A stretch of 64,000 nt of DNA, taken from the NCBI RefSeq assembly GCF_020194175.1, contig NZ_JADYVX010000029.1, forward strand, positions 1 to 64,000. Reading direction: 5' to 3'. The DNA comes from Bradyrhizobium sp. BRP22 (GTDB taxonomy: Bacteria > Pseudomonadota > Alphaproteobacteria > Rhizobiales > Xanthobacteraceae). The notes below the pieces were generated by a model. It worked only from the letters and a program-made list of their open reading frames with translations. It searched no databases and was not told where the DNA came from. This document shows, one piece after another, positions 24,955 to 34,571 of the stretch. Each line of letters begins with the position of its first letter. The stretch's first letter is position 1. Made by a program: the position numbers and the translations under genes.

Positions 24955-25263
24955 TCAGCAATCTGGCATTCCCGCCGGACGGGCCGACGCATTTCCAGTG
25001 GAGCTAGTTGAGCCAGAAGCGCTAGAACCGGTTGGGCCTGACGTGGTCGACCCGACTGTAGTTTCAGGTGCCTTTTCCGACGATGATGCACCAGCGGAAG
25101 CCGGGTTCTTTTCGCGAATGATGTTACTGCTTACATCCCAGCATTGCTTGGGCGTGACGCCCTGATCGCGGTTTGCAGTGACGCCCGTTCCTTGTGCGTT
25201 TGCGAAGCTGGTGACTGCCAGAAGAGTGGCACCACAAACCGAAGCGAAATAGATCGTCCTCAT
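24955..25263 (-). CDS. Small exported Ser/Thr-rich protein, hypothetical
   Basis: A 102-residue protein with signal peptide MRTIYFASVCGATLLAVTSFANA, a short conserved-looking part (DQGVTPKQCWDVSSNII) and a low-complexity tail rich in Ser, Thr, Gly and Ala ending in MPDC. Two Cys in the mature protein. GAGGAAAGAATC precedes the ATG. No family recognised; location in the relic element. Confidence 0.65.
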   Translation of the reverse strand: MRTIYFASVCGATLLAVTSFANAQGTGVTANRDQGVTPKQCWDVSSNIIREKNPASAGASSSEKAPETTVGSTTSGPTGSSASGSTSSTGNASARPAGMPDC

Positions 25264-25371
25264 GATTCTTTCCTCTCATTTTATCAGGACGATACGGTGA
25301 TCGCGGGCTGTTGTTCCTGAGGAATCCAAAATTTTAAGCTCATCAATTTAAGCTCAGCGCCATGACCCTTC

Positions 25372-25515
25372 TCACCCGCCGCCGTGATCCGAACCGTGCC
25401 GATTGCTGGGCAACTCCATATAATACGCGATCAAGTTGCGAAGCTCCTTTACCTCCAACAGTAGGTAGATGAGCAGGACGAAGACAAAGCGCAGAAGAAG
25501 ATCGGTATAGGTCAT
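25372..25515 (-). CDS. Small single-pass membrane peptide, hypothetical
   Basis: Forty-seven residues: MTYTDLLLRFVFVLLIYLLL forms a membrane helix and is followed by EVKELRNLIAYYMELP and a His/Gly-rich end. The upstream GGGTGATGTT gives a weak ribosome site. A longer frame to 25647 has no support. Resembles leader-like or toxin-like membrane peptides by form only. Confidence 0.45.
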   Translation of the reverse strand: MTYTDLLLRFVFVLLIYLLLEVKELRNLIAYYMELPSNRHGSDHGGG

Positions 25516-25651
25516 AACATCACCCGCGGGGAACGGACAGGGCGCTGTCCGCCCCCGCATCTTTCGCTGCCGTACTCCCCCCGGACCGCGGACACCGAAA
25601 CCCGCACACACCGCTCGTTTATGCACGTGTGACGCGACTAGGGTCACACGC

Positions 25652-25774
25652 TCACTTCCCGACTACCCGCGCGTTGCGGGCCTTGTGCTTTAGCTTCACT
25701 TTTGTATGCCGGCGGTGATCGCGCGCGGACCTAGACCGGCCGCGCTGGCCGGTGGTTTTGCCTGTGGGTCGCAT
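25652..25774 (-). CDS. Very basic 40-residue peptide, hypothetical
   Basis: Forty residues, nearly half Arg, Lys or His (MRPTGKTTGQRGRSRSARDH, HTKVKLKHKARNARVVGK). GAGAGGA sits 7 bases before the ATG. The composition suggests nucleic-acid binding or ribosome association. The stop falls 137 bases upstream of the membrane peptide's start, on the same strand. Unknown function. Confidence 0.5.
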   Translation of the reverse strand: MRPTGKTTGQRGRSRSARDHRRHTKVKLKHKARNARVVGK

Positions 25775-26090
25775 CGAACTATCCTCTCTCGTGTGCTCGC
25801 GTACTCGGCGGAGCGCGAGAAGACTTCGATGTGGGGGAGAGCAGAATCTATTGGGGACATGCCCCAATGATATAAAGAAGCCGTACTAGGGCATGTACTC
25901 ATTAAGCGGCTGTCCGCTTGACGTCCGGTTTACCGCCAGCATCGACCGAAGAGCGGATGGCCTCCGAGGTCGCAGAGGGGCCAACCTGACGTTAAACAAG
26001 ACAAACGATTTCGCTTCTTTGAGTGAGTTGGCTCCGCCCGCGCCCAGGAGAGAAGTTGGAGAGGCGAGCCGGACCGCATAGTATCACAGC

Positions 26091-27071
26091 TTAGGGCGGT
26101 GGCACGCCCAACGACTTGAGGTTCCTCAGAGCGCTCTCATTCTTTGGATCAATCGCCAGTGCCGCCTTGTAGTCGGCAACCGCTTCAGGACGTTTGCCAA
26201 GGCTCTGGTAGGCTGTGCCGCGCCACGCGAGCGCGCTGCTTGATCGCGGCATGACCTTCAACACCGCGTTGAAATCGTCAGTTGCGTCCTGGTAGCGACC
26301 GAGGTGCCACGATGCATAGCCGCGTCCGAGATTGGCATCGGCAGTTTCGCGCGGGGCCGGGATTGGATAATAGCCGAGAGCCAGAGCCTTGTCGTAGTCG
26401 GTCTTGGCCTCTTTGAATTTGCCGAGAGAGTTGTACGCACTGCCACGCTGGCGGTAGTAGCTCGTGACCCCCGCGTTCCGCCGGATCGCTTCGGTGTAGC
26501 GTTCGACGGCCTTTTCATGCTGGCCGAGTTTGCCGTAGACTTCGCCCTCACCGAAGGGAAAACTGCCGTCGGTCGGAACAAGTCCGCCACCCTTGCGGAA
26601 GTCGGCCAGCGCTTCGTGGTAGCGTCCGCGGCGGGAAAAATAGAAACCGCGCTTGGCATAGAAGTCGGGATCAAGCGGCTCGATCTGCAAGGCCTCATTG
26701 TAGTCGGCCTCCGCGCGGTCGTATTGTCTCAAATTCTCGTATGCAAAGGCACGCTCGCGCAGCAGGTTGCGCCGGACCTTGGCGCTGTAGGACACATCTT
26801 CCAGTCCTTGAGTGTAGAGGTCAACGGTGCGCTGGTAGTCGCGCGCGCGCTCGGCCTGACGGGCCCGCTTATGAAGGGCCGCCAACGGATCGTCGGACGG
26901 AAGGACCTCATAGCTGGGCGCAGGCCCACTCAAGAGGTTTGCGATTTGCCGTTGGTGCCAGAAATGCAGGGCAGAGCGCAGAATGATCGGTGTCACCACG
27001 ATCATGGATGTCACCACGATCATGAATATGATCGCAACAATAGCAACAATGATCCAGCGGCGGCCCGTCAT
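26091..27071 (-). CDS. Membrane-anchored TPR protein
   Basis: A 326-residue protein. One N-terminal membrane helix (IIVAIVAIIFMIVVTSMIVV) then six or seven tetratricopeptide repeats from about residue 68 to the end, for example LRERAFAYENLRQYDRAEAD, RGSAYNSLGKFKEAKTDYDK and AWRGTAYQSLGKRPEAVADY. TPR arrays bind partner proteins. It is the largest intact gene in the relic element. No partner gene is evident. Confidence 0.85.
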   Translation of the reverse strand: MTGRRWIIVAIVAIIFMIVVTSMIVVTPIILRSALHFWHQRQIANLLSGPAPSYEVLPSDDPLAALHKRARQAERARDYQRTVDLYTQGLEDVSYSAKVRRNLLRERAFAYENLRQYDRAEADYNEALQIEPLDPDFYAKRGFYFSRRGRYHEALADFRKGGGLVPTDGSFPFGEGEVYGKLGQHEKAVERYTEAIRRNAGVTSYYRQRGSAYNSLGKFKEAKTDYDKALALGYYPIPAPRETADANLGRGYASWHLGRYQDATDDFNAVLKVMPRSSSALAWRGTAYQSLGKRPEAVADYKAALAIDPKNESALRNLKSLGVPPP

Positions 27072-27277
27072 GGGCGAAAGTCTAAACGCGGCTGGTAAAC
27101 AGACCGCGAGACTTTTCGGTTGACGAACGATGAATTGAAAACGCGCAACTTAAAGACCCCAACGCGCATCAAGCGTGTTATGCGGCGGAGCCAATTTCCG
27201 CTTCGGGTTACAAGCTACGCTTCGAGGTGGGTGACTTCCGCTTTACTTTAGTGAGCCGACATTTATGAGTACACGCC

Positions 27278-27443
27278 CTAAATCGTGCTCCGCTGGCCCG
27301 CTGCATACCCCTCGCGCAATACGCGCTCGAACGTCTCCTTTACCGGTAGCGCATCCTCGCGTCGGATATCTTTCGGCTCTGGCCCGCCGCGATAGAACAG
27401 CTCGTTCGTGTAGTCTGTGGCCGGGGGATACTTACCTGCTCAT
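27278..27443 (-). pseudogene. Frameshifted small gene
   Basis: If one base is removed after ATG AGC at 27443, the frame reads GKYPPATDYTNELFYRGGPE, then DALPVKETFERVLREGYAAG and QRSTI before a TAG. Without the fix it ends at once. It overlaps the end of the preceding frame and completes a run of three small genes. Confidence 0.35.
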
Positions 27444-27534
27444 TCCGCTTCCTGATCGCATTGCCGCTGGTGATCATCTTAAAGCCGTCCTCGAACTCGG
27501 CGCAGATGCTATTCATCCTGCCCCGCGCGGTCAC
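27340..27534 (-). CDS. Small hypothetical protein coupled to the upstream gene
   Basis: Sixty-four residues starting at a GTG that overlaps the stop of the previous gene (GTGA). The first part, MTARGRMNSICAEFEDGFKM, then ITSGNAIRKRN, looks conserved-like; the rest is poor in structure and may be read-on after a frameshift. Unknown function. Confidence 0.45.
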   Translation of the reverse strand: MTARGRMNSICAEFEDGFKMITSGNAIRKRNEQVSIPRPQTTRTSCSIAAGQSRKISDARMRYR

Positions 27535-27764
27535 GCGGCAGAACTGCCCTTTGCGGTCGTGTCGCTTTCAGAAATAGACGTAGGGGAAGGCCGCGCGGCC
27601 TTCGCCCGCTGTGTCGTCCGGTTGATGATCCCGGCGCGCGAGTTGTTCAATTTTTGCCATTCTCGTTTCGCGGCATCGGCTTTCTCGATGGTCTCGCGCT
27701 CCTCTTCGGTCAGGTAGGACCGCCAGTCCCATTTCGGTTGCGGTTTGTTGTAAAAGCCGGTCAT
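27531..27764 (-). CDS. Small hypothetical protein of the relic element
   Basis: Seventy-seven residues with KWDWRSYLTEEERETIEKAD and AAKREWQKLNNSRAGIINRT: a charged coiled-coil-like helix pair typical of small element-borne proteins. Its stop overlaps the start of the following gene. It is the first gene after the right att-like repeat. Confidence 0.55.
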   Translation of the reverse strand: MTGFYNKPQPKWDWRSYLTEEERETIEKADAAKREWQKLNNSRAGIINRTTQRAKAARPSPTSISESDTTAKGSSAA

Positions 27765-27874
27765 GGCTGGATAGCCTTTCCGTTGGACAAATCTCGTTTT
27801 GTTCGGTGGGTTTCAGCGGGGTTTTGGTGGTCGTTGGCTACAAATTCCTGAGCAATATCAATGGCGGGTTAGCA

Positions 27875-27899
27875 TTCTCAGGGCCCGCGCTTATTCTTT
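27875..27899 (+). repeat. Right att-like direct repeat of the relic element
   Basis: TTCTCAGGGCCCGC then GCTTATTCTTT; two differences from 23666-23690. It lies in a GCGGG/CCCGC hairpin just before the rhomboid gene, so the pair brackets the 4.2-kb relic. Confidence 0.6.
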
Positions 27900-27986
27900 C
27901 TTTGTTGCTTGTGCACTTGCACAAAGCGGCCAAAGCCGCCTATCTGGGCTGATCGCCCGTCCGCGCCGCGCTAAGGTCATCAGTCA

Positions 27987-28785
27987 CTTGGAATCGCAGT
28001 TTGAACCTCCGCAAGATGCGCCGCCGGATCGTCCGCACGAGCCGATCCTCACCTTGCCCGCGGCGCTGACGGCCTACATCGCGCTGATTGCGGTGATCCA
28101 TTTGCGCGTGCTGCTGCCGCCGGAGTGGGACAACTGGACCATCGATGTCTTCGGCTTCATTCCGAAGCGCTACGATTCCACGCTGCTCAACATCACCTTT
28201 CCCGGCGGCGAAGGCGCCAAAGTCTGGAGCTTCGTCACCTACTCGTTGCTGCACGCCAATCTCACCCACATCGTCTTCAACGTGCTGTGGCTGTTGCCCT
28301 TCGGCAGCGCCCTGGCGCGGCGGTTCGGGGCCTTGCGATTCTATCTGTTCATGGCGGTCACGGCGGCGGCCGGCGCGCTCGCGCATCTCCTGACCCATGA
28401 GCATGCGATCGCGCCGATGATTGGTGCATCCGCGTCCGTCTCCGGCACCATGGCGGCGGCGATCCGCTTCGCCTTCGTCAAGGGCAGCTTTCTCTCCTTC
28501 AGCCGCGGCGATGCGGAGGCGGCGGCAAAGGTGCCGGCGCTGTCGCTGTCGCGCGCGCTGCGCGATGGCCGCGTGCTCGCTTTTCTCGCGATCTGGTTCG
28601 GCGTCAACATCATCTTCGGCATCGGCTCTATCGCGATCGGAGCCGACGGCGCCAGCGTCGCCTGGCAGGCGCATATCGGCGGCTTTCTGGCCGGGCTCGT
28701 GCTGTTCTCGCTGTTCGATCCGGTGCCGCGGGAACGCCCTCATGCTGCAGATGCGTTGTCGCCTGACGGGCCGGACCGCGTCTGA
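27987..28785 (+). CDS. Rhomboid-family intramembrane protease
   Basis: About 265 residues with six hydrophobic segments. The HANLTHIVFNVLWLLPFG segment with N, the catalytic-Ser loop PMIGASASVSG and WQAHIGGFLAGL with the catalytic His match rhomboids; GASA replaces the common GASG. Rhomboids cut membrane proteins within the bilayer. The frame stays open to 27799, through the att-like repeat; TTG at 27987 (AAGG upstream) is chosen since the family homology starts soon after, but the start is uncertain. Confidence 0.83.
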
Positions 28786-28983
28786 TCGCCGCTTGCGGGA
28801 CAGGGCGATTTCATCCATCATTAGTTGAAAGTTGTGACGCAAGCTGCCGCCTCTTGCGCTGCACGATGGCCGCGCTTGTTGCCCGCCGCGCCGTAAACCA
28901 AACCGCGCGGAACTGTTGATTGAAGACTCGCGAACGATGTCACGTCTCCTCGTCGAGGCGCGGCGGAGATTCAGGAGGCGGCA

Positions 28984-29412
28984 ATGACGGTACGTTCCAT
29001 TCTTGATACCAAGGGCCATCACATTACGAGTGTCCCGCCGGACGTCACCTTGACCGATGCGATCAAGACGCTCGGCGACCGCAAGATCGGCGCCGTGCTG
29101 GTGATGAACCAGGGCCGCATCGAGGGCATCCTGTCGGAGCGCGACATTGTGCGCGTGCTCGGCGAACAGGGAGCCGGCGTGCTCGATGAGCCCGTCAGCG
29201 CGGTGATGACGCGCAAGGTGGTCAGTTGCCGGCCATCCGACACCGTCGCCGGCATCATGGAAATGATGACGCTCGGAAAATTCCGCCATCTGCCCGTGGT
29301 CGAGGACGATCGCGTGGTCGGCCTGATCTCGATCGGCGACATCGTCAAGCGCCGGGTGCAGGAATACGAGGCCGAGCAGGAAGCGCTGCGCGACTACATC
29401 AAGACGGCCTGA
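28984..29412 (+). CDS. Two-CBS-domain protein
   Basis: A 142-residue soluble protein made of two CBS motifs (SVPPDVTLTDAIKTLGDRKI and SCRPSDTVAGIMEMMTLGKF, each followed by the ..V.D...VG.IS..D pattern). CBS pairs bind adenosine nucleotides and tune other proteins. Start follows AGGAGGCGGCA. It converges with the patatin gene. Confidence 0.92.
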   Translation: MTVRSILDTKGHHITSVPPDVTLTDAIKTLGDRKIGAVLVMNQGRIEGILSERDIVRVLGEQGAGVLDEPVSAVMTRKVVSCRPSDTVAGIMEMMTLGKFRHLPVVEDDRVVGLISIGDIVKRRVQEYEAEQEALRDYIKTA

Positions 29413-29416
29413 CGTC

Positions 29417-30463
29417 CTATTCCTTGGTCGCGTCGGGGACTGCGCCGGTGGTCGTCGCCGGCGGCACCAGGATGTCGATTGCTTCCTGGATCGACTCGAT
29501 CGCGCGCTCGGCGGCGCGCACGCCATGCGCGATCAGCTCGTCCGAACGATGGAAATCGAACCAGCCGATCTTGCCGACGCGCGGCGAGATCAGGAGGTCC
29601 GGTGGATCGCCGGCGAGCCGCGCGCGGGTGATGCGATCCTGCATGATGTTGAAGGCGTCAACCATCACGGTCGAGATACCCGGCCGCGTGCTGCTGCCGA
29701 AGAATTCCCGCTTCATGGTGCGCTCGGCCGAGAAGAACTTGCCGAAGCGTCGCTTCGGCGGGACGGGATCCGGAACGGCTTCGGGCACAACGGTCACCTC
29801 GGTCGGCTGGCCGTGCGAATAGATCGTCGTGGAATGGGTGAACACGTCGCTGGAAAGATTGGCGGCGATCACGATCTCCGCGCCGAACGCGCGCGCCGCC
29901 GACACCGGCACCGGATTGACCAGCGCGCCGTCCACCAGCCAGCGGTCGCCGACCAGGACCGGGGCGAAGATGCCGGGCAGCGCGTAGGAGGCGCGCATCG
30001 CATCGACGACGCGGCCATGGGTCAGCCAGATCTCGTGGCCGGTGCGCACCTCGGTGGCGACGCTTGCAAATTTTACCGGAAGGTCTTCGATCTGGGTCTG
30101 GCCGATTGAGGCCTCGAGCTCGGCGGCAAGCTTGGCGCCCCCGATCAGGCCCGAGCCGTTCAGGCGAATATCGAGATAGCCGAGGATGTTGCGCGGCTGC
30201 AGGCTGCGCGCCCAAGCCTCCAGCGTATCGAGATGGCCGGCCGCGTAGGCGCCGCCGACCACGGCACCGATCGACGTGCCGACCACGACGTTCGGAATGA
30301 TGCCGTGGGCGATCAGCGTCTTGACGATTCCGATATGGGCAAAGCCGCGCGCAGCGCCGCCGCCCAGGGCCAGCCCGATCACGGGCCGGCGCTGCGCGCC
30401 AAGACCTAGCTTGTCGGAGCCATCGGCGCTTTTCTGGCCGCGGCCCATCCAGCTATCCAACAC
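29417..30463 (-). CDS. Patatin-like phospholipase (RssA/NTE type)
   Basis: A 348-residue patatin domain. Oxyanion loop GLALGGGAARGFAHIG, nucleophile Ser in GTSIG (VVVGTSIGAVVGGAYAAG) and catalytic Asp in DGALVNPVP form the Ser-Asp dyad. It would hydrolyse phospholipid acyl chains. The start is GTG at 30463 preceded by CAGGAGAAATCAGA. Confidence 0.92.
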   Translation of the reverse strand: MLDSWMGRGQKSADGSDKLGLGAQRRPVIGLALGGGAARGFAHIGIVKTLIAHGIIPNVVVGTSIGAVVGGAYAAGHLDTLEAWARSLQPRNILGYLDIRLNGSGLIGGAKLAAELEASIGQTQIEDLPVKFASVATEVRTGHEIWLTHGRVVDAMRASYALPGIFAPVLVGDRWLVDGALVNPVPVSAARAFGAEIVIAANLSSDVFTHSTTIYSHGQPTEVTVVPEAVPDPVPPKRRFGKFFSAERTMKREFFGSSTRPGISTVMVDAFNIMQDRITRARLAGDPPDLLISPRVGKIGWFDFHRSDELIAHGVRAAERAIESIQEAIDILVPPATTTGAVPDATKE

Positions 30464-30676
30464 TCTGATTTCTCCTGCCGGCGCAAGATTAGGCTCCGCG
30501 ACGAGGCGCCGCCAGAGTCGTTCGCATGCATGGTTTATGCCCTAACAGGAGAGGGCTAGGGAGGGATTGTGACTTGAGCGCGACCGGCAGGTGGGGAGCC
30601 TGGGTTCCGTAAACTGCAACCCTGCAAGGCTGCGGAGGCTTGAATTTGCCGCGTTTTCGGTGAAAAGCATCGTTCC

Positions 30677-31747
30677 ATGACTGTTTGGGGCGATCGCATC
30701 GGACGATGCGGGCGGGGCTTGCTGCTTCTCCCGGCGGTTTTGCTTGCCATAGCCCTGGTTTTGGCGGTGCCGACCGCCGTTTCGGCGCAATGGTTTGGTG
30801 AGCGGCCGCCCCCGGTTCCGCCGGCCGCGGTTCCCGGTCCCGGACCCGCAATCAACCTGGCGCCGCCCTCTGGGCAGGGCTCGGCACCAAGTCTGCCGGC
30901 GCCATTGACCCAACCGACCATCATGCAGCCCTCGATCGCCACGACCCCGCCAGCGGGGCCGCCACCGTCGGGAACCCCCTCGACCGCGGGCCAGGCGGTG
31001 CTGTCGCTGACCGCCCGTTATGGCAAGGATCTGCCGGTCATCAACAATGGCCTGGTATGGCGGGTCTTCGCCGACAAGCCCGACGATAACGGTACCTTCA
31101 AGCTGATCCGCGAGGACCGCGGCGCCACGCCCAACATCGTGCTGCCGCCGGGCAATTACGTGGTCCATGTGGCGCTCGGCCTGGTCAGCGCGGTGCGTGC
31201 CGTGAGCCTGAAGTCGGAGACCGACCGCGAATCCTTCATCCTGCCGGCCGGCGGCTTGCGGATCGAAGGCCGGGTCGGCTCCAGCAAAATTCCGCCGAAC
31301 CAGATTTCCTTCGCGATCTACAAGGGCAGCCAGTTCGATGGATCGGACCGCAACGCCCTGATCCCGAACGTCGCCGCCGGCGATGTCGCGCTGTTGCCGG
31401 AGGGGACTTATTACATCATCTCCAATTATGGCGACGCCAATTCGGTGGTGCGTTCCGACATCCGTGTCCAGGCCGGCAAGCTCACCGACGTCACCGTCAG
31501 CCATCGCGCAGCCGTCATCACGCTGAAGCTTGTCAGCGAAAAAGGCGGCGAGGCGCTGGCGAACACCGCATGGTCGGTGATCACGCCGGCCGGCGACGTG
31601 ATCAAGGAATCGATCGGCGCATTCCCCCGCGTCGTGCTCTCCGAGGGCGAATACCGCGCCATCGCCAAGAACGAAGGCAAGGTGTTCGAGCGACCCTTCA
31701 ACGTCGTCAACGGCGTCGACGGCGAGGTCGAAGTCGTCGCGCGCTAG
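30677..31747 (+). CDS. Exported protein with Pro-rich linker and repeated beta domains, hypothetical
   Basis: A 356-residue protein: signal segment (LLLLPAVLLAIALVLAVPTAVSA), a Pro/Ala-rich linker (residues about 45-105), then about 250 residues with three similar strands-and-turn modules (for example LPPGNYVVHVALG, LPEGTYYIISNYGD and LSEGEYRAIAKNEG), which look like carboxypeptidase-regulatory or PEGA-like beta sandwiches. Probably periplasmic; no enzyme motif is seen. Confidence 0.8.
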   Translation: MTVWGDRIGRCGRGLLLLPAVLLAIALVLAVPTAVSAQWFGERPPPVPPAAVPGPGPAINLAPPSGQGSAPSLPAPLTQPTIMQPSIATTPPAGPPPSGTPSTAGQAVLSLTARYGKDLPVINNGLVWRVFADKPDDNGTFKLIREDRGATPNIVLPPGNYVVHVALGLVSAVRAVSLKSETDRESFILPAGGLRIEGRVGSSKIPPNQISFAIYKGSQFDGSDRNALIPNVAAGDVALLPEGTYYIISNYGDANSVVRSDIRVQAGKLTDVTVSHRAAVITLKLVSEKGGEALANTAWSVITPAGDVIKESIGAFPRVVLSEGEYRAIAKNEGKVFERPFNVVNGVDGEVEVVAR

Positions 31748-32036
31748 ACGCGCGTAAAATCTTCAGCGACCGTCATAGTCTCTAACGCGCACTAACCAAG
31801 ACCTGACTTAAAACTGTCATAATGGCGCCGGCGTCCCGTCGCGTGCGCAATCTTTACATTGCTTTAAGCGAGCCTGATTTGGATGCGGGCGGGGACTGGA
31901 GCATGAAATCGGACGGGGAAGCCGGTTTTCCCTCGCGACAAGCGGGCAAGCGTTTGCGCCGCGATCATGCTCGAAGGTGAATTGAGGTCGTGATCCGAAC
32001 TTCGTCGGACCATGATCTGGTTGTTCGGGGCGCGTC

Positions 32037-34505
32037 ATGACTGCGACGAAGAAGTCGTCGGGAAAATTCAATCCAGAAATGTTCGGCGACGTCCCGATCC
32101 TCAAGCGCAAATGGCAGGCAGCATTGCGTCCGGGCGATCGGTTGCCCCGCTATGAGGACGTGATGCTCGGCAGCCTGGGCCGACTCGCCGATCACATCGT
32201 CCTGCTCAAGGAGAGAGGCGGCGCGCTCGGCGTGTCGCAGCCCGGCCGCTACATCCAGCAATGGCTGAATGACGACCGCTGGGACGTGATGCTGAATGAG
32301 CTGCCGCCGGATTGCGCGACCGCGCTCGGCGAAGCCGCCGCCAACGCAGTTCTCAATGACCGGCCCTATCTTGCCACCGCGCATTGCGTACGCGACGGCC
32401 TGGTCCGCACCTATGACGTGCTGGCGCTGCCGACCGCCTCGCGCTGGGGCGGCACGCTGATCGGCGCCTATGTCAATGAACGCGGCGCCCAGTACAATCT
32501 GCTCGACACGATTTTCGCGGCGACCGATGAAGGCGTGCTGTCGCTGGCGGCCATTCGCGATCCACGCGGCGAGCCGTTCGATTTCCAGATCGTCCATCTC
32601 AACCAGGGCGCAGCAAAGCTCTTGAAGCGGTCCGGACACGAACTGCTGTGGCAGAGGCTCAGCGCAGGCGGAAACCTGCTCTGCAGCGCCGAGGTGACCG
32701 AGCGGCTGCGCGACACCGTGCACACGACCAGCGGAACGCAATTCGAGATCGAGAGCGAGGACCGTTGCCTGCGGCTCGCCGTCACGGCGTTTGGCGACAT
32801 GCTGTCGCTGACCTTGTCAGATGTCACGGCGCTGAAGCGGCGCGAAGTCTCGTTCCGCCTGCTGTTCGAGAACAACCCGATGCCGATGTGGGTGTTCGAC
32901 GCCGGCACGATGGAATTCCTCGGCGTCAACGACGCGGCGGTCCAGCACTACGGCTACTCGCGCGAGAAATTCCTGCGCATGAAGCTGCGCGAGATCTGGC
33001 CGGAGGACGAATGGGCGCCCCACAGCAAGGCGCTGCAGGAGCTCGGCGACGTCTACCATTCCAGCCGCGACTGGCGGCACATCAAGGCGGACGGCAGCGA
33101 AATCCACGTGCTGACCTTCGGCCGCCGCGTTTCCTTCGATGGCCGGGACGGTTACCTCGTGGCCCTGGTCGATATCACCGAGCGGCGCAAGGCCGAGGCC
33201 CGCATCGCCTACATGGCCCATCATGACGGCCTGACCAATCTGGCGAACCGCGATTTCTTCCAGGACCGCCTGCGCGAGGCGCTGCAGCGAGGCAAGCCGG
33301 GTAATAAGCGCGTCGCCGTGCTGTGCGTCGACCTCGACCTGTTCAAGAACGTCAACGACTCCTTCGGTCATGCGATGGGCGATCGGCTCCTGAAGCAGGT
33401 CGCCGAGCGGCTCACGGCCGACATCACAGGCGACAATCTGGCCGCGCGGCTCGGCGGCGATGAATTCGCGATCGTGCTCGCCGACGTCACGCCGAACGAG
33501 GCCAGCGATTTCGCCGAGCGCCTGATCGAGACGCTGAGCGCGCGCTACGACATCGACGGCATCGAGGTGGTGGTCGGCGCGAGCGTCGGCATTGCGCTGT
33601 CGCCGGGCGACGGCACCAGCTCGGAAGAACTGATGCGCAACGCCGACATGGCGCTCTATCGCGCCAAGTCGGACGGCGGCGGCGTGCATCGTTTCTTCGA
33701 GCACGAGATGGACCGCCAGGCGCAGAAGCGTCGCGATCTCGAGCGCGACCTGCGCCACGCCTTCGCCAATGGCGAATTCGAGCTGCACTACCAGCCGCTG
33801 GTCGACATCGCCACCGACAAGATCAGCGGCTTCGAATCGCTGTTGCGCTGGCGCCATCCGGAGAAAGGCATGATCTCGCCGGCCGAGTTCGTGCCGGTCG
33901 CCGAAGACATCGGCCTGATCGTCCAGCTTGGCGAATGGGTGCTGCGCGAGGCCTGCTCGGAAGCGATGAAATGGCCGGACGAGATCAAGGTCGCCGTCAA
34001 CCTGTCGCCAGTGCAGTTCCGCAGCCGCAATCTGGTGCAGGCGGTGATCTCGGCGCTGGCGCATTCTGGCCTGTCGCCGCGGCGGCTCGAGCTCGAGATC
34101 ACGGAATCGGTGTTCCTTGCCGAGACCGAGGCCAATCTCGCAATCCTGCATCAGCTCCGCGAGCTCGGCGTCAGCATCTCCATGGACGATTTCGGCACCG
34201 GCTATTCCAGCCTGAGTTATCTGCGCAGCTTTCCATTCGACAAGATCAAGATCGACCGCTCCTTCGTCAAGGATCTGGCGCGCCGCACCGACTGCGTGGC
34301 GATCGTGCGCGCGATCTCCGGCCTCGGCCGCAGCCTGAACATCACCACCACGGCCGAGGGCGTGGAGACGGTCGATCAGCTCGACTGGCTGCGCGCCGAA
34401 GGCTGCAACGAGGTGCAGGGTTTCCTGTTCAGCGCGGCGCGGCCAGCGGCCGAAATCGCAACGCTATTGGCCGCGTTTGCCGGGCGCGCATCGAGGGCCG
34501 CCTGA
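32037..34505 (+). CDS. PAS-GGDEF-EAL cyclic di-GMP protein
   Basis: An 822-residue soluble signalling protein. Two PAS-like regions (about 40-150 and 270-385, the second with LLFENNPMPMWVFD), then GGDEF (about 390-560; GGDEF intact at 473-477) and EAL (about 570-815; ESLLRW, ITESVF, DDFGTGYSSL and KIDRSF metal and catalytic motifs all present). Both diguanylate cyclase and phosphodiesterase activities are possible. The RxxD inhibitory site before GGDEF is absent (TGDN at 464-467). A PilZ protein at 998-1615 could be a distant receiver of the signal. Confidence 0.95.
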   Translation: MTATKKSSGKFNPEMFGDVPILKRKWQAALRPGDRLPRYEDVMLGSLGRLADHIVLLKERGGALGVSQPGRYIQQWLNDDRWDVMLNELPPDCATALGEAAANAVLNDRPYLATAHCVRDGLVRTYDVLALPTASRWGGTLIGAYVNERGAQYNLLDTIFAATDEGVLSLAAIRDPRGEPFDFQIVHLNQGAAKLLKRSGHELLWQRLSAGGNLLCSAEVTERLRDTVHTTSGTQFEIESEDRCLRLAVTAFGDMLSLTLSDVTALKRREVSFRLLFENNPMPMWVFDAGTMEFLGVNDAAVQHYGYSREKFLRMKLREIWPEDEWAPHSKALQELGDVYHSSRDWRHIKADGSEIHVLTFGRRVSFDGRDGYLVALVDITERRKAEARIAYMAHHDGLTNLANRDFFQDRLREALQRGKPGNKRVAVLCVDLDLFKNVNDSFGHAMGDRLLKQVAERLTADITGDNLAARLGGDEFAIVLADVTPNEASDFAERLIETLSARYDIDGIEVVVGASVGIALSPGDGTSSEELMRNADMALYRAKSDGGGVHRFFEHEMDRQAQKRRDLERDLRHAFANGEFELHYQPLVDIATDKISGFESLLRWRHPEKGMISPAEFVPVAEDIGLIVQLGEWVLREACSEAMKWPDEIKVAVNLSPVQFRSRNLVQAVISALAHSGLSPRRLELEITESVFLAETEANLAILHQLRELGVSISMDDFGTGYSSLSYLRSFPFDKIKIDRSFVKDLARRTDCVAIVRAISGLGRSLNITTTAEGVETVDQLDWLRAEGCNEVQGFLFSAARPAAEIATLLAAFAGRASRAA

Positions 34506-34571
34506 CGCCGTTTGCGGCGTGACCGTCTCCGCCCCAAATTTGTCGGCTCGCGGCGATATTGGGGCGCGGCC

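Noticed and set aside
27940..29526. A 528-codon minus-strand frame across the rhomboid and CBS genes
   Set aside because: It spans two real genes on the other strand and reads as low-complexity shadow sequence.
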